Below the pieces are notes generated by a model. It did no database searches. It was not told the DNA's origin and saw only the letters and a list, made by a program, of their open reading frames with translations. From positions 1-32,731 of the forward strand of contig JAIRWR010000117.1 in assembly GCA_031268885.1 (NCBI GenBank): 32,731 nucleotides of DNA. The letters run 5' to 3'. Of the stretch, positions 7,360-16,479 are shown one piece after another. Numbering within the stretch: the first letter of the stretch is position 1; each line of letters begins with the position of its first letter. A program made the position numbers and the translations under genes. This stretch comes from Synergistaceae bacterium. Lineage in GTDB: Bacteria; Synergistota; Synergistia; Synergistales; Synergistaceae.

Positions 7360-7622
7360 CCAAAAAGAGCGTCTTATGGGATAAGCGGTTCAAGGCTTTC
7401 TTTGCGCACCGCCTTTATCGGATTACCATCTCGCCATGGAAGGTAGGAGAGATCGGACGGTTCCGCGTTAGTGAATAGTTACACCCGCGGAATAAAAGCT
7501 CGCAATGAGAGTAGATGCCGCAAGCAACACAGATAAGACAGTTCTATCTGTCAAAAGCGCTTGTTATAACAGTGAGTTGGAGACCGCAAAATTGATTTTA
7601 ATTAGTGAGGTGTCATAATTTC
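7360..7622. other. Leader region upstream of the methyltransferase
   Basis: No gene is seen. There is a 7-bp inverted repeat with a 9-base loop (ACAGATA 7529-7535, TATCTGT 7545-7551) and a perfect 10-bp palindrome, TGTTATAACA, at 7562-7571. Either could be an operator, or the second could overlap a weak local promoter. The last bases carry the GAGGTG ribosome site. Confidence 0.3.
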
Positions 7623-8375
7623 ATGGAAAAACAGAAAAAGCAAAAATGGTACAATGATGGGCTGTCAGCCTTATTTCAAAAATGCTTGACACCATTTTAT
7701 GTATTATCTAAATTTTTTTTCAAAAGATCAATTATTATGGTTGCGTGTATGAGCTGTGATGACGGTGAAGACGTAAAAAAATATAAAAATACTCATGACT
7801 ATGTAAGGTGCCGTACATTAGGACTTTTAGCGGATATATTTAGGAATAATAATCGGGGTAAAGATTATAAAATAGCGGAATTGGGGGTTTTTAGAGGAGA
7901 TTTTGCGGCGCGTATCCAGAATGAATTCCAAGATGAACAGCTATATTTATTTGATACATTTGATGGATTTCCAACAGAAGATAAAGCTTTGGATATTCAA
8001 AAAAAATTCTCTAAAGATTCATTTGAGGTTTCCGATTTTGAATCAACATCGGTACAGTTAGTTTTAAGTAAAATGAAATTTCCAGATAATTGTCATATTT
8101 GCAAAGGAAAATTTCCTCTTTCTGTCACCGATGAACATAAGCAAATTAAATGGGGACTTGTTTCGTTAGATGTTGATTTATATCAGCCAACACTTGAGGG
8201 GCTGCGTTTTTTCTATCCGTCGCTCTTGCCAGGTGGTTTTATTATGGTCCATGATTACAATAATTTAGAGTATGCAGGAGTAAAAAAAGCCGTTGAAGAT
8301 TTCGAAAACGAAGTGTCATATCTTCATAAAATCCCAATTCCAGACAGTCGAGGATCTTTGATAATAGTAAAATAA
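7623..8375 (+). CDS. TylF/MycF-type O-methyltransferase
   Basis: This 250-residue protein belongs to the TylF/macrocin O-methyltransferase family of SAM- and metal-dependent sugar methylases. Visible motifs are the SAM loop ELGVFRGDFA (86-95), LFDTFDGF (109-116), the metal site SLDVDLYQPT (181-190) and HDYNN (210-214). The ATG at 7623 is preferred because GAGGTG lies 10 bases upstream; a GTG at 7605 has no ribosome site. Relatives outside antibiotic clusters methylate sugars of LPS, capsule or glycoproteins, so a surface-glycan role is inferred. The gene is strikingly AT-rich compared with its neighbours and stands alone, which suggests horizontal transfer. Its position next to the putative invertible promoter segment suggests phase-variable expression. 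Confidence 0.85.
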   Translation: MEKQKKQKWYNDGLSALFQKCLTPFYVLSKFFFKRSIIMVACMSCDDGEDVKKYKNTHDYVRCRTLGLLADIFRNNNRGKDYKIAELGVFRGDFAARIQNEFQDEQLYLFDTFDGFPTEDKALDIQKKFSKDSFEVSDFESTSVQLVLSKMKFPDNCHICKGKFPLSVTDEHKQIKWGLVSLDVDLYQPTLEGLRFFYPSLLPGGFIMVHDYNNLEYAGVKKAVEDFENEVSYLHKIPIPDSRGSLIIVK

Positions 8376-8466
8376 ATACTAGACTTTAGAGTCTCCTAAT
8401 TCCAGCGCTTTAAGCCATATTGGACTTGTTGTCACGAACTCTTGCTGTTACTGATTCTCAGATGTT

Positions 8467-11181
8467 TTATGCCCTTCGGGGCAGGAATTTGCGCAGCTTG
8501 ACCAGTACGTCGTCAAAATCCAATGGCTTGCCTATATGATCGTTCATTCCAGCGTCAATGCATTTTTTGACGTCCTCCCGGAATACGTTGGCAGTCATGG
8601 CCACGATTGGAATTCTCTTCGCGGCGGGAGTATCTATAGCTCTGATGCGGCGTGTGGCCTCGCATCCGTCCATTTCGGGCATCTGGACATCCATCAGAAT
8701 CATATCGTACTTGTCCGGCGCTTCGCTAAACATATTGAGGGCTTCGACGCCGTTTTCCGCGCAATCAATCTTCATCTTTGTCGGTTCCAGCAGAGACAGC
8801 ACTATCTCCCGATTGACGTCAACGTCCTCCGCGAGCAGCAGGCAATAATCCTCGAAACAGTCAGCTTCGCCCGGACGGGTCGTGTCCGACGCGAGCAGGT
8901 TTTCCACGCCAAGGCATTCGTTGATACAATCCACTATAGCTGACGGAAAGAGCGGTTTTGGCAGAAATTTGTCCACTCCGGCGCCCCTGGCCTCGTTTTC
9001 TATCAGATTCCACTCCGCGGCCGATATCATAATGACGACGGATTGGGTTGATCCGGCCTCTTTTATCCTGCGGGAGAGCTCTATCCCGTTCATTCCCGTC
9101 ATCTTCCAATCCACGAAGTAAATGTCATAAGCCCCATTCTCCTGGATCAATTTCAACGCATCCTCCCCGCTGTCGGCTACGTCGCACGTCATTCCGAGTA
9201 CGGCGGCAATCTCGTTGAAATAATCCAGAACGTCGTTCGAGTCGTCTACGATAAGCACCCTAACGCTCTTCCAGCTCAAGTCCGCCAGTAGATGAGTCGC
9301 CTGACGCGTCTTCTCCGCTCGCCGGGTTTCTATGGTGAACAGAAAAGTCGCTCCCTCGCCCAACTTAGATCTTATCAATATCTTGCCGCCCATCATCTCG
9401 ACAATTCGTTTCGATATCGCTAAGCCCAGGCCCGTCCCGCCAAATTTGCGGGACGTGTCACCGCTCGCCTGCTCAAAGGAGGAAAACAGCCGCGACTGCT
9501 GTTCCTCGCTTATTCCTATGCCTGTGTCCCTGACCTCGATCCGTATGAAGCACACGCTCTCTTCCTCTTTTTCGAGATACGCGTCCAGACGGATGTCTCC
9601 CCCCTCCGGGGTAAATTTGACCGCGTTGGAGAGCAAGTTTGTCACGACCTGAGCAAGCCGCTGTTCGTCCCCTGTCAGCATGGCCGGAATCTCCTTGTCT
9701 ATGTGCACGGTGAAGTTCTGCCGTTTTTCGTCTACTCGGAAGACGACTACATTTACAGCCTTTTGCAGCATCTTCTCAAAATTATACTCGGAGCAGGAGA
9801 GTTCAAATTTATTGGCCTCGATCTTGGACATGTCCAGGATGTCGTTGATGACCCCCAGCAGATGAGTTGACGCATCCTCGATCTTGCCAAGGCAGTAGTC
9901 CTTTTTACTCTCGTCGCGCGCGGATCTGGCTATGGCGGTCATGCCTATTATGGCATTCATTGGAGTGCGCATCTCGTGACTCATATTCGCAAGGAATTCG
10001 GATTTTGCCTTGCTGGCTGTAAATGCCGTTTCGATGCGCTCCTGAAGGGTGTCAAGCATTGATCGCAGGGACTCGGCCAGTTTTTTGCTCTCGCCTTGTC
10101 CCGTGACGCTGAGCTTATCCAGCAGATTCTTGCGGATCTCCTTGGAGGTCTCGTATTCGCCGCCAGATATGATGATCGACGCTCTGGTAAGTTCCTCTAT
10201 CGGGCGAACTATGCTCCTCGCGAGAACTGTCAGAACGAGAAAGGCCGACAGGAACGCCACTCCTGATGCCAGCAGGATCGTGTGAAGCAGATCATATGAC
10301 GACTCAAACAGCTCGCTCCTGTCAAACACCACCGCGATCTTCCAGCCAGTTGTCTCTATTTTGTGGGTCACGACATACACCTCGATGCCTCGCGTTCCTA
10401 TGTCGTCGAACGTGCCGTTGGATGCGGCGGCCATGCGCTTTCTGACATCGGGGTAATCCTCGGCGCTCAAGGAGACGTATTCTGGGTGAAGGCCATCTGT
10501 AATGATCTGTCCATTTGTGTCGAATATCACAAGATAACCAGTCTTTAAAATCCGACGCTCGCTGAGATCTTTTGTTAGGCTCTGAAGGCTGTAATCCACC
10601 CCAAGTAAACCGAGCGGCTGGCCTTGCGTGTCATAAGTCTTGACAACGATGCTGCATACCATGCCTCCGCCTGTTGAGAGATAGGGCGAAGTTACTGTCA
10701 CCTCGCCGCCGTCCAGCATGGCCTCCCTGTACCATGAGCGTTTGCGGGGGTCGTATCCCGGAGGTTTTGTCCGTCCTTCCGGAGCCTGGGCAAATTGACC
10801 GTCGTCGTTTGCCATGAAGACCAGCCCGTAATTGCTGTTGGAGCGGTTCACGCGGATAAATTCGTCGTAGATGGACTGTTCGTATGGCGAATGGTTCGAG
10901 TAAAGCAGAATTGTAGTCCCGGCGGTGTTGACATAGCTCGTCAGTCTGCCGCGGGAACGCTGCACCAGATCGAGGCCCGCGAGGTATCTTACGCTCATGG
11001 CCCCAGGTTCGAGAAAGGTTTTTATGCGCTCCTCCACGCGCTCCAACTGGCTAAGGGCAAGGGTTCGAAAAGCTTCATCGGCTGAATTTCTCGTGGAAGA
11101 AAATACTATAAAAACAATTACGCCATACGCCAGACTCAGGCAGATGGAAAAAGTCAGGACAAGGCGCGACCGGATCGACAT
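8467..11181 (-). CDS. Hybrid sensor histidine kinase with Cache sensor and two receivers
   Basis: This 904-residue inner-membrane protein has TM1 (about 8-28), a large extracytoplasmic dCache-type sensor (about 35-290, with [13 protein letters not shown] typical of the fold), TM2 (about 300-320), a HAMP-like linker, HisKA with phospho-His402 in [15 protein letters not shown], and HATPase_c with N-box [10 protein letters not shown]1 DTGIGI and G2 [10 protein letters not shown]. Two receiver domains follow, with phospho-Asp691 (FVDWKM) and Asp831 ([11 protein letters not shown]). The Cache fold usually binds small ligands such as amino or organic acids; the ligand here is unknown. There is no HPt domain and no adjacent DNA-binding regulator, so the final output must be encoded elsewhere. 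GGAGG lies 11 bases before the ATG. plsC is upstream on the same strand, but a 232-bp gap suggests a separate promoter. Confidence 0.93.
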   Translation of the reverse strand: MSIRSRLVLTFSICLSLAYGVIVFIVFSSTRNSADEAFRTLALSQLERVEERIKTFLEPGAMSVRYLAGLDLVQRSRGRLTSYVNTAGTTILLYSNHSPYEQSIYDEFIRVNRSNSNYGLVFMANDDGQFAQAPEGRTKPPGYDPRKRSWYREAMLDGGEVTVTSPYLSTGGGMVCSIVVKTYDTQGQPLGLLGVDYSLQSLTKDLSERRILKTGYLVIFDTNGQIITDGLHPEYVSLSAEDYPDVRKRMAAASNGTFDDIGTRGIEVYVVTHKIETTGWKIAVVFDRSELFESSYDLLHTILLASGVAFLSAFLVLTVLARSIVRPIEELTRASIIISGGEYETSKEIRKNLLDKLSVTGQGESKKLAESLRSMLDTLQERIETAFTASKAKSEFLANMSHEMRTPMNAIIGMTAIARSARDESKKDYCLGKIEDASTHLLGVINDILDMSKIEANKFELSCSEYNFEKMLQKAVNVVVFRVDEKRQNFTVHIDKEIPAMLTGDEQRLAQVVTNLLSNAVKFTPEGGDIRLDAYLEKEEESVCFIRIEVRDTGIGISEEQQSRLFSSFEQASGDTSRKFGGTGLGLAISKRIVEMMGGKILIRSKLGEGATFLFTIETRRAEKTRQATHLLADLSWKSVRVLIVDDSNDVLDYFNEIAAVLGMTCDVADSGEDALKLIQENGAYDIYFVDWKMTGMNGIELSRRIKEAGSTQSVVIMISAAEWNLIENEARGAGVDKFLPKPLFPSAIVDCINECLGVENLLASDTTRPGEADCFEDYCLLLAEDVDVNREIVLSLLEPTKMKIDCAENGVEALNMFSEAPDKYDMILMDVQMPEMDGCEATRRIRAIDTPAAKRIPIVAMTANVFREDVKKCIDAGMNDHIGKPLDFDDVLVKLRKFLPRRA

Positions 11182-11306
11182 ATAATATCTTTCCTCCAGA
11201 CGTCGCTTTTTTCCGCTTATACACTAATCGACCAGAAACGCGAGCTTGTTTCCGCGCCACGTAAAACTATCCGATCTCGAACCTCTCCCCAACAGAAACG
11301 ACTGTC

Positions 11307-11374
11307 GCCGGTCATAAGTTCCACGGACCGGCACACGGACATCAAACGCGACGGAAATTATCACCTAATTATAC
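11307..11374 (-). promoter_or_regulatory. Possible promoter and leader hairpin of the hybrid kinase gene
   Basis: On the minus strand a TATAAT box lies near 11369-11374, within AT-rich sequence and without a clear -35. Downstream of it GCCGGTC/GACCGGC (11307-11313 with 11326-11332) forms a 7-bp hairpin in the predicted 5' leader. There is no T-run. Weak evidence. Confidence 0.3.
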
Positions 11375-11413
11375 AACAATTATGGAAAATTATTCCGCAA
11401 AACATCCTCAGCG

Positions 11414-12061
11414 TTAGCGGGTTTCATTCGAGTCTCTCATGGTCTCGAGCGCGGATCTGATCGACTCCAGCAACATCCTGCGCCGGTCTTTCTCCGGCGC
11501 GTCGCTCGGCAGAGCGCTCAGTAAGATCGGCGTTCCGAAGGTCAAGGTCACTCGTCTCGGCCGGGGAAACCTGTAGTGAACGGGGTAGGCCTCCCACGTT
11601 CCGTCTATCCATACCGGCACAACCGGCGCCCCGGTCTTTGACGCCATCAACGCGACTCCTCCTTCGAGCGGTCTGAGCTCTCCATCTGGAGTCCGTTCTC
11701 CCTCTGGAAATATCAAAACACTGTAACCGTCCTCGATGAAGCCTATAACCGTGCGGAGCAGGCCGGCCGCGCTGTTTTTGTTCTCGTGGGATACCGGGAC
11801 AGCCCCAAGTGCCCGAATCAGCGCCGCAAAGAGAGACGACTTGAAGAGCCCATCCCACGCCACAAAGCGCAGCGGTCCCGGAAACGCCATCCCAATTGCC
11901 GGGGGATCAAGATAACTCTCATGATTCGCGGCGAGTATGACCGGGCTTCCAGGGGGCAGGGAGGCTAGAAAGCTCTTGAGTTCTTTCATTCCGCGAATTA
12001 TTATCCTGTGATATATGAGAAAATAGATCCAGAAGAGAAACCTAGCCAGCCTATACAGCAT
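11414..12061 (-). CDS. plsC: 1-acyl-sn-glycerol-3-phosphate acyltransferase (PlsC family)
   Basis: Lysophosphatidate acyltransferase family: the HX4D catalytic motif is NHESYLD (His47, Asp52) and the glycerol-phosphate site is FPEGERT (118-124), followed by VPVWIDGT. It starts with a hydrophobic stretch (about 4-22) that anchors it to the membrane. It transfers acyl groups to lysophosphatidic acid to make phosphatidic acid. The start at 12061 gives a normal 215 residues and has a purine-rich GGGGGTGG upstream. A longer frame from 12169 exists, but its first codons overlap a TATAAT-like box (12158-12163) and it has no ribosome site. The gene stands alone upstream of the kinase gene. Remote members of the family acylate other lysolipids. 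Confidence 0.88.
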   Translation of the reverse strand: MLYRLARFLFWIYFLIYHRIIIRGMKELKSFLASLPPGSPVILAANHESYLDPPAIGMAFPGPLRFVAWDGLFKSSLFAALIRALGAVPVSHENKNSAAGLLRTVIGFIEDGYSVLIFPEGERTPDGELRPLEGGVALMASKTGAPVVPVWIDGTWEAYPVHYRFPRPRRVTLTFGTPILLSALPSDAPEKDRRRMLLESIRSALETMRDSNETR

Positions 12062-12613
12062 TCCGCCACCCCCAGAATTTTTTAAAACGGAAGACGCGAG
12101 CGGGAAAAACACGCCTGCCGCAAACGTTATTTTGCGAGACCGATCTCGTTTAAGATTATTATAAATCATGAAAAAGGTATGGCGAGTGGTATTTTATACC
12201 AATTTGAAATCAAAGACTGAAGTGTATTTGCGGTTCATAGCGTAAATTTTCGTCACAGGAAGTATTTTCCCTTGTATGCGTATCTTAGATGTTTTGTTTT
12301 CTTGACCATCGCCTATGACAATTATTATATACTCGCGAGCGAAGACAGTTGTCAAAGACTAAAGCTTATTTATTAAGCACCTCTTTCCGCCGCTCGTCAT
12401 GTTATAATGACGAGCGCTCTCATGTGCTCTGTCGTATTGTAAGTGCTTTAATCTTGAGAAATTTTGTGCTTTTGCTCCAAACTAAACTTTGGTGAATCCT
12501 CGTAGGGGGGTTTAAGCATTCTCTTATCTGGTCCTAAATCAAAAAAAACAACTATGGATGCGAGAGAAGCGCGGTTAATATTTCATGAGTGTATACCACA
12601 GCGCGGCAAGAAG
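12062..12613. other. Gene-poor region between divergent plsC and the pseudopilin gene
   Basis: About 550 bp. It contains a TATAAT-like box for plsC (12158-12163, minus strand), a small dyad CGAGA/TCTCG near 12136-12149 and the hairpin at 12391-12416. No other gene or RNA was recognised. Confidence 0.4.
12391..12416. promoter_or_regulatory. Perfect 10-bp inverted repeat enclosing a TATAAT box
   Basis: CGCTCGTCAT (12391-12400) and ATGACGAGCG (12407-12416) are exact reverse complements around a 6-base spacer. The sequence TATAAT falls across the centre at 12403-12408. No T-run follows on either strand, so an operator overlapping a promoter is more likely than a terminator. Confidence 0.45.
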
Positions 12614-13552
12614 ATGAGGCTCGGTTTCACTCTGGTTGAGATATCGATCGCTTCACTCGTGATATCAATATTGGCCGCGTCTATCGTTACGTGTCTCTGC
12701 TTCCTCGCGGCAATCGCCAACGCCACGCTCGACACACGCTCTGCCCAGGATAGGGCGGAGAAGGTCTTTGCCATACTCAAGCTTCCGATCGCTCACTGCG
12801 GCTACGGGATGCCCAAAGAGAGCGCAGAGTATACCCGCTCATTCAACAGCATCAGAAAAAATCCCTTCGACTGGCCTGGACCGGCAAGCGTGGATGATTT
12901 TACATCAGCGGGCGGTATGAGAAATAGCGCGGTCTGCAGGCTGGTTTACGCGATTCCTTCGAGGATCGTGACGATGCGTGAAGCGTCGGTCTCCGAAAGC
13001 AATGCCCGCATACCTGTGGATGGAAAATTAGATACGATGGAGGTTGCGCCCAACAAAACCAATCCAAACTCGACAAAAAACTGGATTGTCTTTGGCGCGA
13101 CGCTGCCAGTGAGCTGTCCATTCTGGCTCAGCGGTCCGCCAGAGGTAAGTGGTTCGGAGACGATACTTGCGCTCAGTTTTGTCAATCCCCTGCCCGATGA
13201 TTCCAAAAAGCTCATAGTACCGGAAAATGACGAACTGTGCGCCATCCGGGCCATGAAATGCTGGGTTGATGGCTACAACAAGAACGACTTCGCGCTCTAC
13301 ACTGACGACCTTCTTGGAAGCGGGGCTCAACCTAGAGTGATAGGAGTTATCGATGCCAGATTTGAGATTGCCGCTTCGCGCAACCTGCTCAGAGTCTTCT
13401 TGATAACGAGAGGCAACAAGAGGTACAACTATGAAGTGAGCACAACCCCACCTCCAGGATGGCCGGAGGGGTATGCGACAACCATCTCGCCGGAAGCCAA
13501 ACGCTATAAATTATATACACACAGAGCATCCTTCGAACTGAGGAACTTTTGA
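12614..13552 (+). CDS. Orphan type IV pilin-like (pseudopilin) protein
   Basis: The N-terminus MRLG|FTLVEISIASLVISILAA is a prepilin signal: cleavage is expected after Gly4, the mature protein begins with Phe, and Glu at mature position 5 is conserved. A hydrophobic assembly helix (about 5-30) follows. The remaining ~280 residues are an unrecognised domain with several Cys, broadly like the larger minor pseudopilins (PulJ/PilW/ComGF type). The ATG at 12614 gives 312 residues with a very short leader. A start at 12554 would give a 24-residue leader; neither has a good ribosome site. No pilus assembly, peptidase or secretion genes lie nearby, so partners must be encoded elsewhere. It converges on the SH3b gene. 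Confidence 0.72.
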   Translation: MRLGFTLVEISIASLVISILAASIVTCLCFLAAIANATLDTRSAQDRAEKVFAILKLPIAHCGYGMPKESAEYTRSFNSIRKNPFDWPGPASVDDFTSAGGMRNSAVCRLVYAIPSRIVTMREASVSESNARIPVDGKLDTMEVAPNKTNPNSTKNWIVFGATLPVSCPFWLSGPPEVSGSETILALSFVNPLPDDSKKLIVPENDELCAIRAMKCWVDGYNKNDFALYTDDLLGSGAQPRVIGVIDARFEIAASRNLLRVFLITRGNKRYNYEVSTTPPPGWPEGYATTISPEAKRYKLYTHRASFELRNF

Positions 13553-13597
13553 CTCCCCGCCTCTCTCTGTAACGACTGCGATCCTAGCCAGAGTCAG

Positions 13598-14260
13598 TCA
13601 GTTTGCGAATGAAACGCCCGAGGTGTCACAGAACTCTCCCGACACCCAACCGCGCACGACCTTTCTGTTCGAGTCCACCAAGAGGAACCAACGGCTGCCA
13701 CTATTCCTCTCGTCATTTGCCCACATGAGAACGTCATAGGCCGTGCCCTTGCTCGCTTTCGCCACCACTGGATTTGATACGGCGGGGCCGCTTCGGATGT
13801 TCAGCGGAGTATCGTTTGTCCTGACCACGATATTGCCGGAACACTGGTTTTCTCTGGAATCAGCGTATTTCTCGACCGAACGCCGTAAAGCCGCCCTTCC
13901 AGCTCCAGACGGGAAACCAAACTGTCTTACCCTCTCCCGCCAATCGGGCTGATTACCCGCCGGAACGAACACTGTAGCGGGCGTGTACACAGTATCCGCG
14001 CTCATGGGATCATTAGACACCCATGTGCCGTCCTCCTCCCCATCGGTTACTGACACGGGACCGGCAATAATCCTGCCCGATTCATCCGTCGCTGTGGGTT
14101 GAGCCGGATCGGGCAGGGGCACGGGGTTTCTATCCTTTGTCAAAAAGTTGAACGCGAGAAAACCCAATAGTATTACAACAAGCGGAATTATAAACTTAAA
14201 TTGAAACACATTGCCCTTCTCCTCGAAATTCTCATGTTTTCTCATATCAGCACCAGCCAT
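13598..14260 (-). CDS. Membrane-anchored SH3b-domain protein
   Basis: This 220-residue protein has an N-terminal cytoplasmic stub, one membrane segment (about 23-40) and a Pro/Asp-rich linker. The C-terminal bacterial SH3 domain (about 143-212) has the family start PLNIRSGPAVSNPVV and ends WFLLVDSNRKVVRGWVSGEFC. Such domains usually bind cell-wall peptides, so an envelope role is inferred. There is no catalytic domain. Cys140 and Cys211 bracket the domain and could form a disulfide. A TATAAT box on the minus strand at about 14324-14329 could be its promoter. The start is uncertain; Met6 is an alternative, and neither has a strong ribosome site. Confidence 0.75.
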   Translation of the reverse strand: MAGADMRKHENFEEKGNVFQFKFIIPLVVILLGFLAFNFLTKDRNPVPLPDPAQPTATDESGRIIAGPVSVTDGEEDGTWVSNDPMSADTVYTPATVFVPAGNQPDWRERVRQFGFPSGAGRAALRRSVEKYADSRENQCSGNIVVRTNDTPLNIRSGPAVSNPVVAKASKGTAYDVLMWANDERNSGSRWFLLVDSNRKVVRGWVSGEFCDTSGVSFAN

Positions 14261-14354
14261 TCTTTATGATATACAGATCGGAAGTTTTTGAGACTCGCCA
14301 TGGCAATAAGCTAAGCACAACGCCATTATATTAGATTGAACGAAAAATATCCAT

Positions 14355-14380
14355 ATAATGATTCTTCATAATGATTCTTC
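14355..14380. repeat. 13-bp perfect tandem duplication
   Basis: ATAATGATTCTTC occurs twice head to tail at 14355-14367 and 14368-14380. It lies between the Gx transporter stop and the SH3b gene, upstream of the likely SH3b promoter. It could be replication slippage or a doubled binding site. Confidence 0.7.
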
Positions 14381-14415
14381 GCTCATATTAACATCCATAG
14401 TCATCGATCACAACT

Positions 14416-14940
14416 TCAATCTCTTCCGAGGAGATATCTCAGCCGCCTGGCCAGTGTCTCGGCAAGTCTGCCAACCGCCAGGCCGGTTATGACCGCCGCG
14501 GCCAGCAAGAGCGGAAGATACGACGCGATCGCCGGTTCGCCCGTTAAGATAATGGCCGCCGCGACCTGTCCTATGTTGAAGGCGAAGGCTGACGCCGTGC
14601 TGATGGCTGGGATGCTGAGCGCTGTGTTGTGCCTTTCATACAGGACTATTGTGACAGGCAGCGACAACAACAGACCGGCCGCGCCGCACGTCAGCGAGAA
14701 CATGTTGCCGGAGAGAAAAAATAACAGGAACAACCTGAGAACCGCTACGGAGACAGAGCTACCTGGGCCGGAGAGAATCAAGGCTAACAGGTTGAACACG
14801 TTCGCTATGCCGAGTCTCATGCCGGGGAACGGCAGGGGGAAGAGCGACTCCGCCGCTCCGGTGACGATGGCCATCGCGGAGCAGAGGGAGATGAGGGCCA
14901 GCCTCCTGGGACCCGAGACGCGCTCAAACCTCGCGTCCAT
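14416..14940 (-). CDS. Gx transporter family membrane protein (Hpre_diP_synt_I)
   Basis: This 174-residue polytopic protein has about five membrane helices. The family hallmarks are PFPGMRLGIANVFNLLAL near the N-terminus and LRLFLLFFLSGNMFSLTCGAAGLLLS in the middle. It was long labelled 'heptaprenyl diphosphate synthase component I', but the helices resemble small ECF-type S components. One base separates it from the NusG domain II gene, and apbE precedes that. The same domain set appears as the EetA/EetB-type accessory genes of flavin-based extracellular electron transfer loci in Gram-positive bacteria and next to Rnf-type genes. A role in flavin or quinone supply to membrane redox proteins is inferred, not shown. 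Confidence 0.85.
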   Translation of the reverse strand: MDARFERVSGPRRLALISLCSAMAIVTGAAESLFPLPFPGMRLGIANVFNLLALILSGPGSSVSVAVLRLFLLFFLSGNMFSLTCGAAGLLLSLPVTIVLYERHNTALSIPAISTASAFAFNIGQVAAAIILTGEPAIASYLPLLLAAAVITGLAVGRLAETLARRLRYLLGRD

Positions 14941-14941
14941 A

Positions 14942-15373
14942 TTAATATGTCATGGAATCGATGGCGTTCACGTTGGCCGCGTTGGCCTGGCCTCGCGAAC
15001 GAACCCTCACGATCAGCCGATGCGGGAGGCAGGCTATTATCCCTCCACGGGAACCTATCATCGGCATTCGGAGGCAATCCCCACCCCTGCAGTCCGCTGA
15101 GATCATCTTAATGCCGCCGGGACCGACGGAGAGGATGTTTATGCCGCCGCCAGCCTTGATCGCGATGGTGGATTCGCGTTTTAACGACTCTATATCTACG
15201 CTCTCGACGACTCTGCCGTCTAAAACAGCCTCCAGCACCAGATCCGACCTGTCGCGCGCGCCAGACAGAAGAAACCAGGAAGCGGCGCAGGACGCCAGGA
15301 ATATGACGGCCAAAACCGAGTACAGAACCAGATCGCCTCTCTTTATCGACGGCAAGCCTGTGTCAGTAGACAT
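14942..15373 (-). CDS. NusG domain II-containing membrane protein
   Basis: This 143-residue protein has one membrane helix (about 15-37) and an extracytoplasmic NusG domain II. The signature is SADCRGGDCLRM...GSRGGIIACLPHRLIVRV with Cys95, Cys100 and Cys115 in the family positions. The domain is not a transcription factor; in this setting it accompanies Gx transporter and ApbE proteins. The start codon overlaps the apbE end by 11 bp, and the Gx gene starts one base after its stop, so the three are translationally coupled. The Cys pattern suggests redox or metal function, but none is proven. Confidence 0.87.
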   Translation of the reverse strand: MSTDTGLPSIKRGDLVLYSVLAVIFLASCAASWFLLSGARDRSDLVLEAVLDGRVVESVDIESLKRESTIAIKAGGGINILSVGPGGIKMISADCRGGDCLRMPMIGSRGGIIACLPHRLIVRVRSRGQANAANVNAIDSMTY

Positions 15374-16439
15374 CTAGAAACGTCAGCCGGTATTCAGAAT
15401 CCATCATTTTCAGCGAGTTCCTGACACCGGATGTGGCGAGCGCTTCCTTTCCCCTGTCCTCGGAGTCCAGGACAAATATAGCGTCAACTCCGGGGAGAAG
15501 TCTGAGCAGATCCAAGGAACGCGCCTGACCCATGACCATAAACGCGGTAGAGAGCGCGTCAGCCTCTATCGGATCGGAGGATATCACCGTCGCCGACAGA
15601 AGATCGCCCTTCACGGGAAGGCCTGTCGACGGGTCATATATATGAGTCCACTCCATCCCTCCCATATCCCATCTCCGCTCGTATACGCCGGCTGTTACGA
15701 CCGATATATCGGTCACATCGACGGCGCAGAGCGGCACTCCCCTGTCCTTGAAGGGAGACTGAACGCCAATCCGCCAATCACGCCGCCCCTCGCTGCCACC
15801 GACCGCGAATACGTCTCCGCCCATGTTTATGAGGGCTGATCCGATGCCGTTCTCCCGGAGCAGCCGGCGGAGTGACCACAGAGCGTACCCCTTGGCTATA
15901 CCGCCGAGATCGATGACAGCGCCGGCATTTTCAAGATAGGCACTGTCCCCGGAGGTCAGCCTCAACCCCTCATAACCGACAAGGGATATCGCCGAAGCTA
16001 TGTCCTCCGATGAGGGCAGCCGGCCACTGCCCGCTTCGTCGCGCCATATCCTCGTGACAGTTCCGACCGTGGGATCATATGCGCCATCCGTGATCATGGC
16101 AACCCTCACAGCGGTCTCCAACACAGTATACATGTCACGGTCGATCTTCAAAGGGGAGATGCCGGCGTTCCTGTTTATCTCCGAAAGGGAGGATCCGGCG
16201 TTCCACATCGAGAATCTTCCATCGAGCTCGTCCATTAGAGCAAACGCCTCATCAAGGATCGCGTCGATCTGACGCCGCGGCTTCGATGAGACGACAGTCA
16301 TGGTGACAACGGTGTTCATCGTGATTCCGTCGCGCGTAACGGTACGAACACCGCCCATTGTGTTGATTAGAAATATGCCGGCTATGCCTATTACCGACAA
16401 GATGACAACCATATCGAACTTGCGCGGCCTTCGAGTCAT
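15363..16439 (-). CDS. apbE: FAD:protein FMN transferase (ApbE)
   Basis: This 358-residue ApbE protein is tethered by an N-terminal membrane helix (about 10-28) rather than a lipobox. It has DPTVG (122-126), DLGGIAKGYAL (177-187), the GGD motif (207-209), THIYDPSTGLPV and the Mg2+-site segment DPIEADALSTAFMVMG. ApbE moves FMN from FAD to Thr/Ser of target proteins such as RnfG, NqrC or FMN-binding electron-transfer proteins outside the membrane. No target with an FMN-binding domain is in the window. It starts only 40 bp after the asd stop, so it may be co-transcribed with the thr/asd operon. It overlaps the next gene by 11 bp. Confidence 0.93.
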   Translation of the reverse strand: MTRRPRKFDMVVILSVIGIAGIFLINTMGGVRTVTRDGITMNTVVTMTVVSSKPRRQIDAILDEAFALMDELDGRFSMWNAGSSLSEINRNAGISPLKIDRDMYTVLETAVRVAMITDGAYDPTVGTVTRIWRDEAGSGRLPSSEDIASAISLVGYEGLRLTSGDSAYLENAGAVIDLGGIAKGYALWSLRRLLRENGIGSALINMGGDVFAVGGSEGRRDWRIGVQSPFKDRGVPLCAVDVTDISVVTAGVYERRWDMGGMEWTHIYDPSTGLPVKGDLLSATVISSDPIEADALSTAFMVMGQARSLDLLRLLPGVDAIFVLDSEDRGKEALATSGVRNSLKMMDSEYRLTFLDVY

Positions 16440-16479
16440 TGATATACGGTCTCCGCTGCTGGAGATTTCCGTGAGGCTG

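Noticed and set aside
12062-12169. N-terminal extension of PlsC
   Set aside because: It has no ribosome site, and a TATAAT-like box lies in the first codons.
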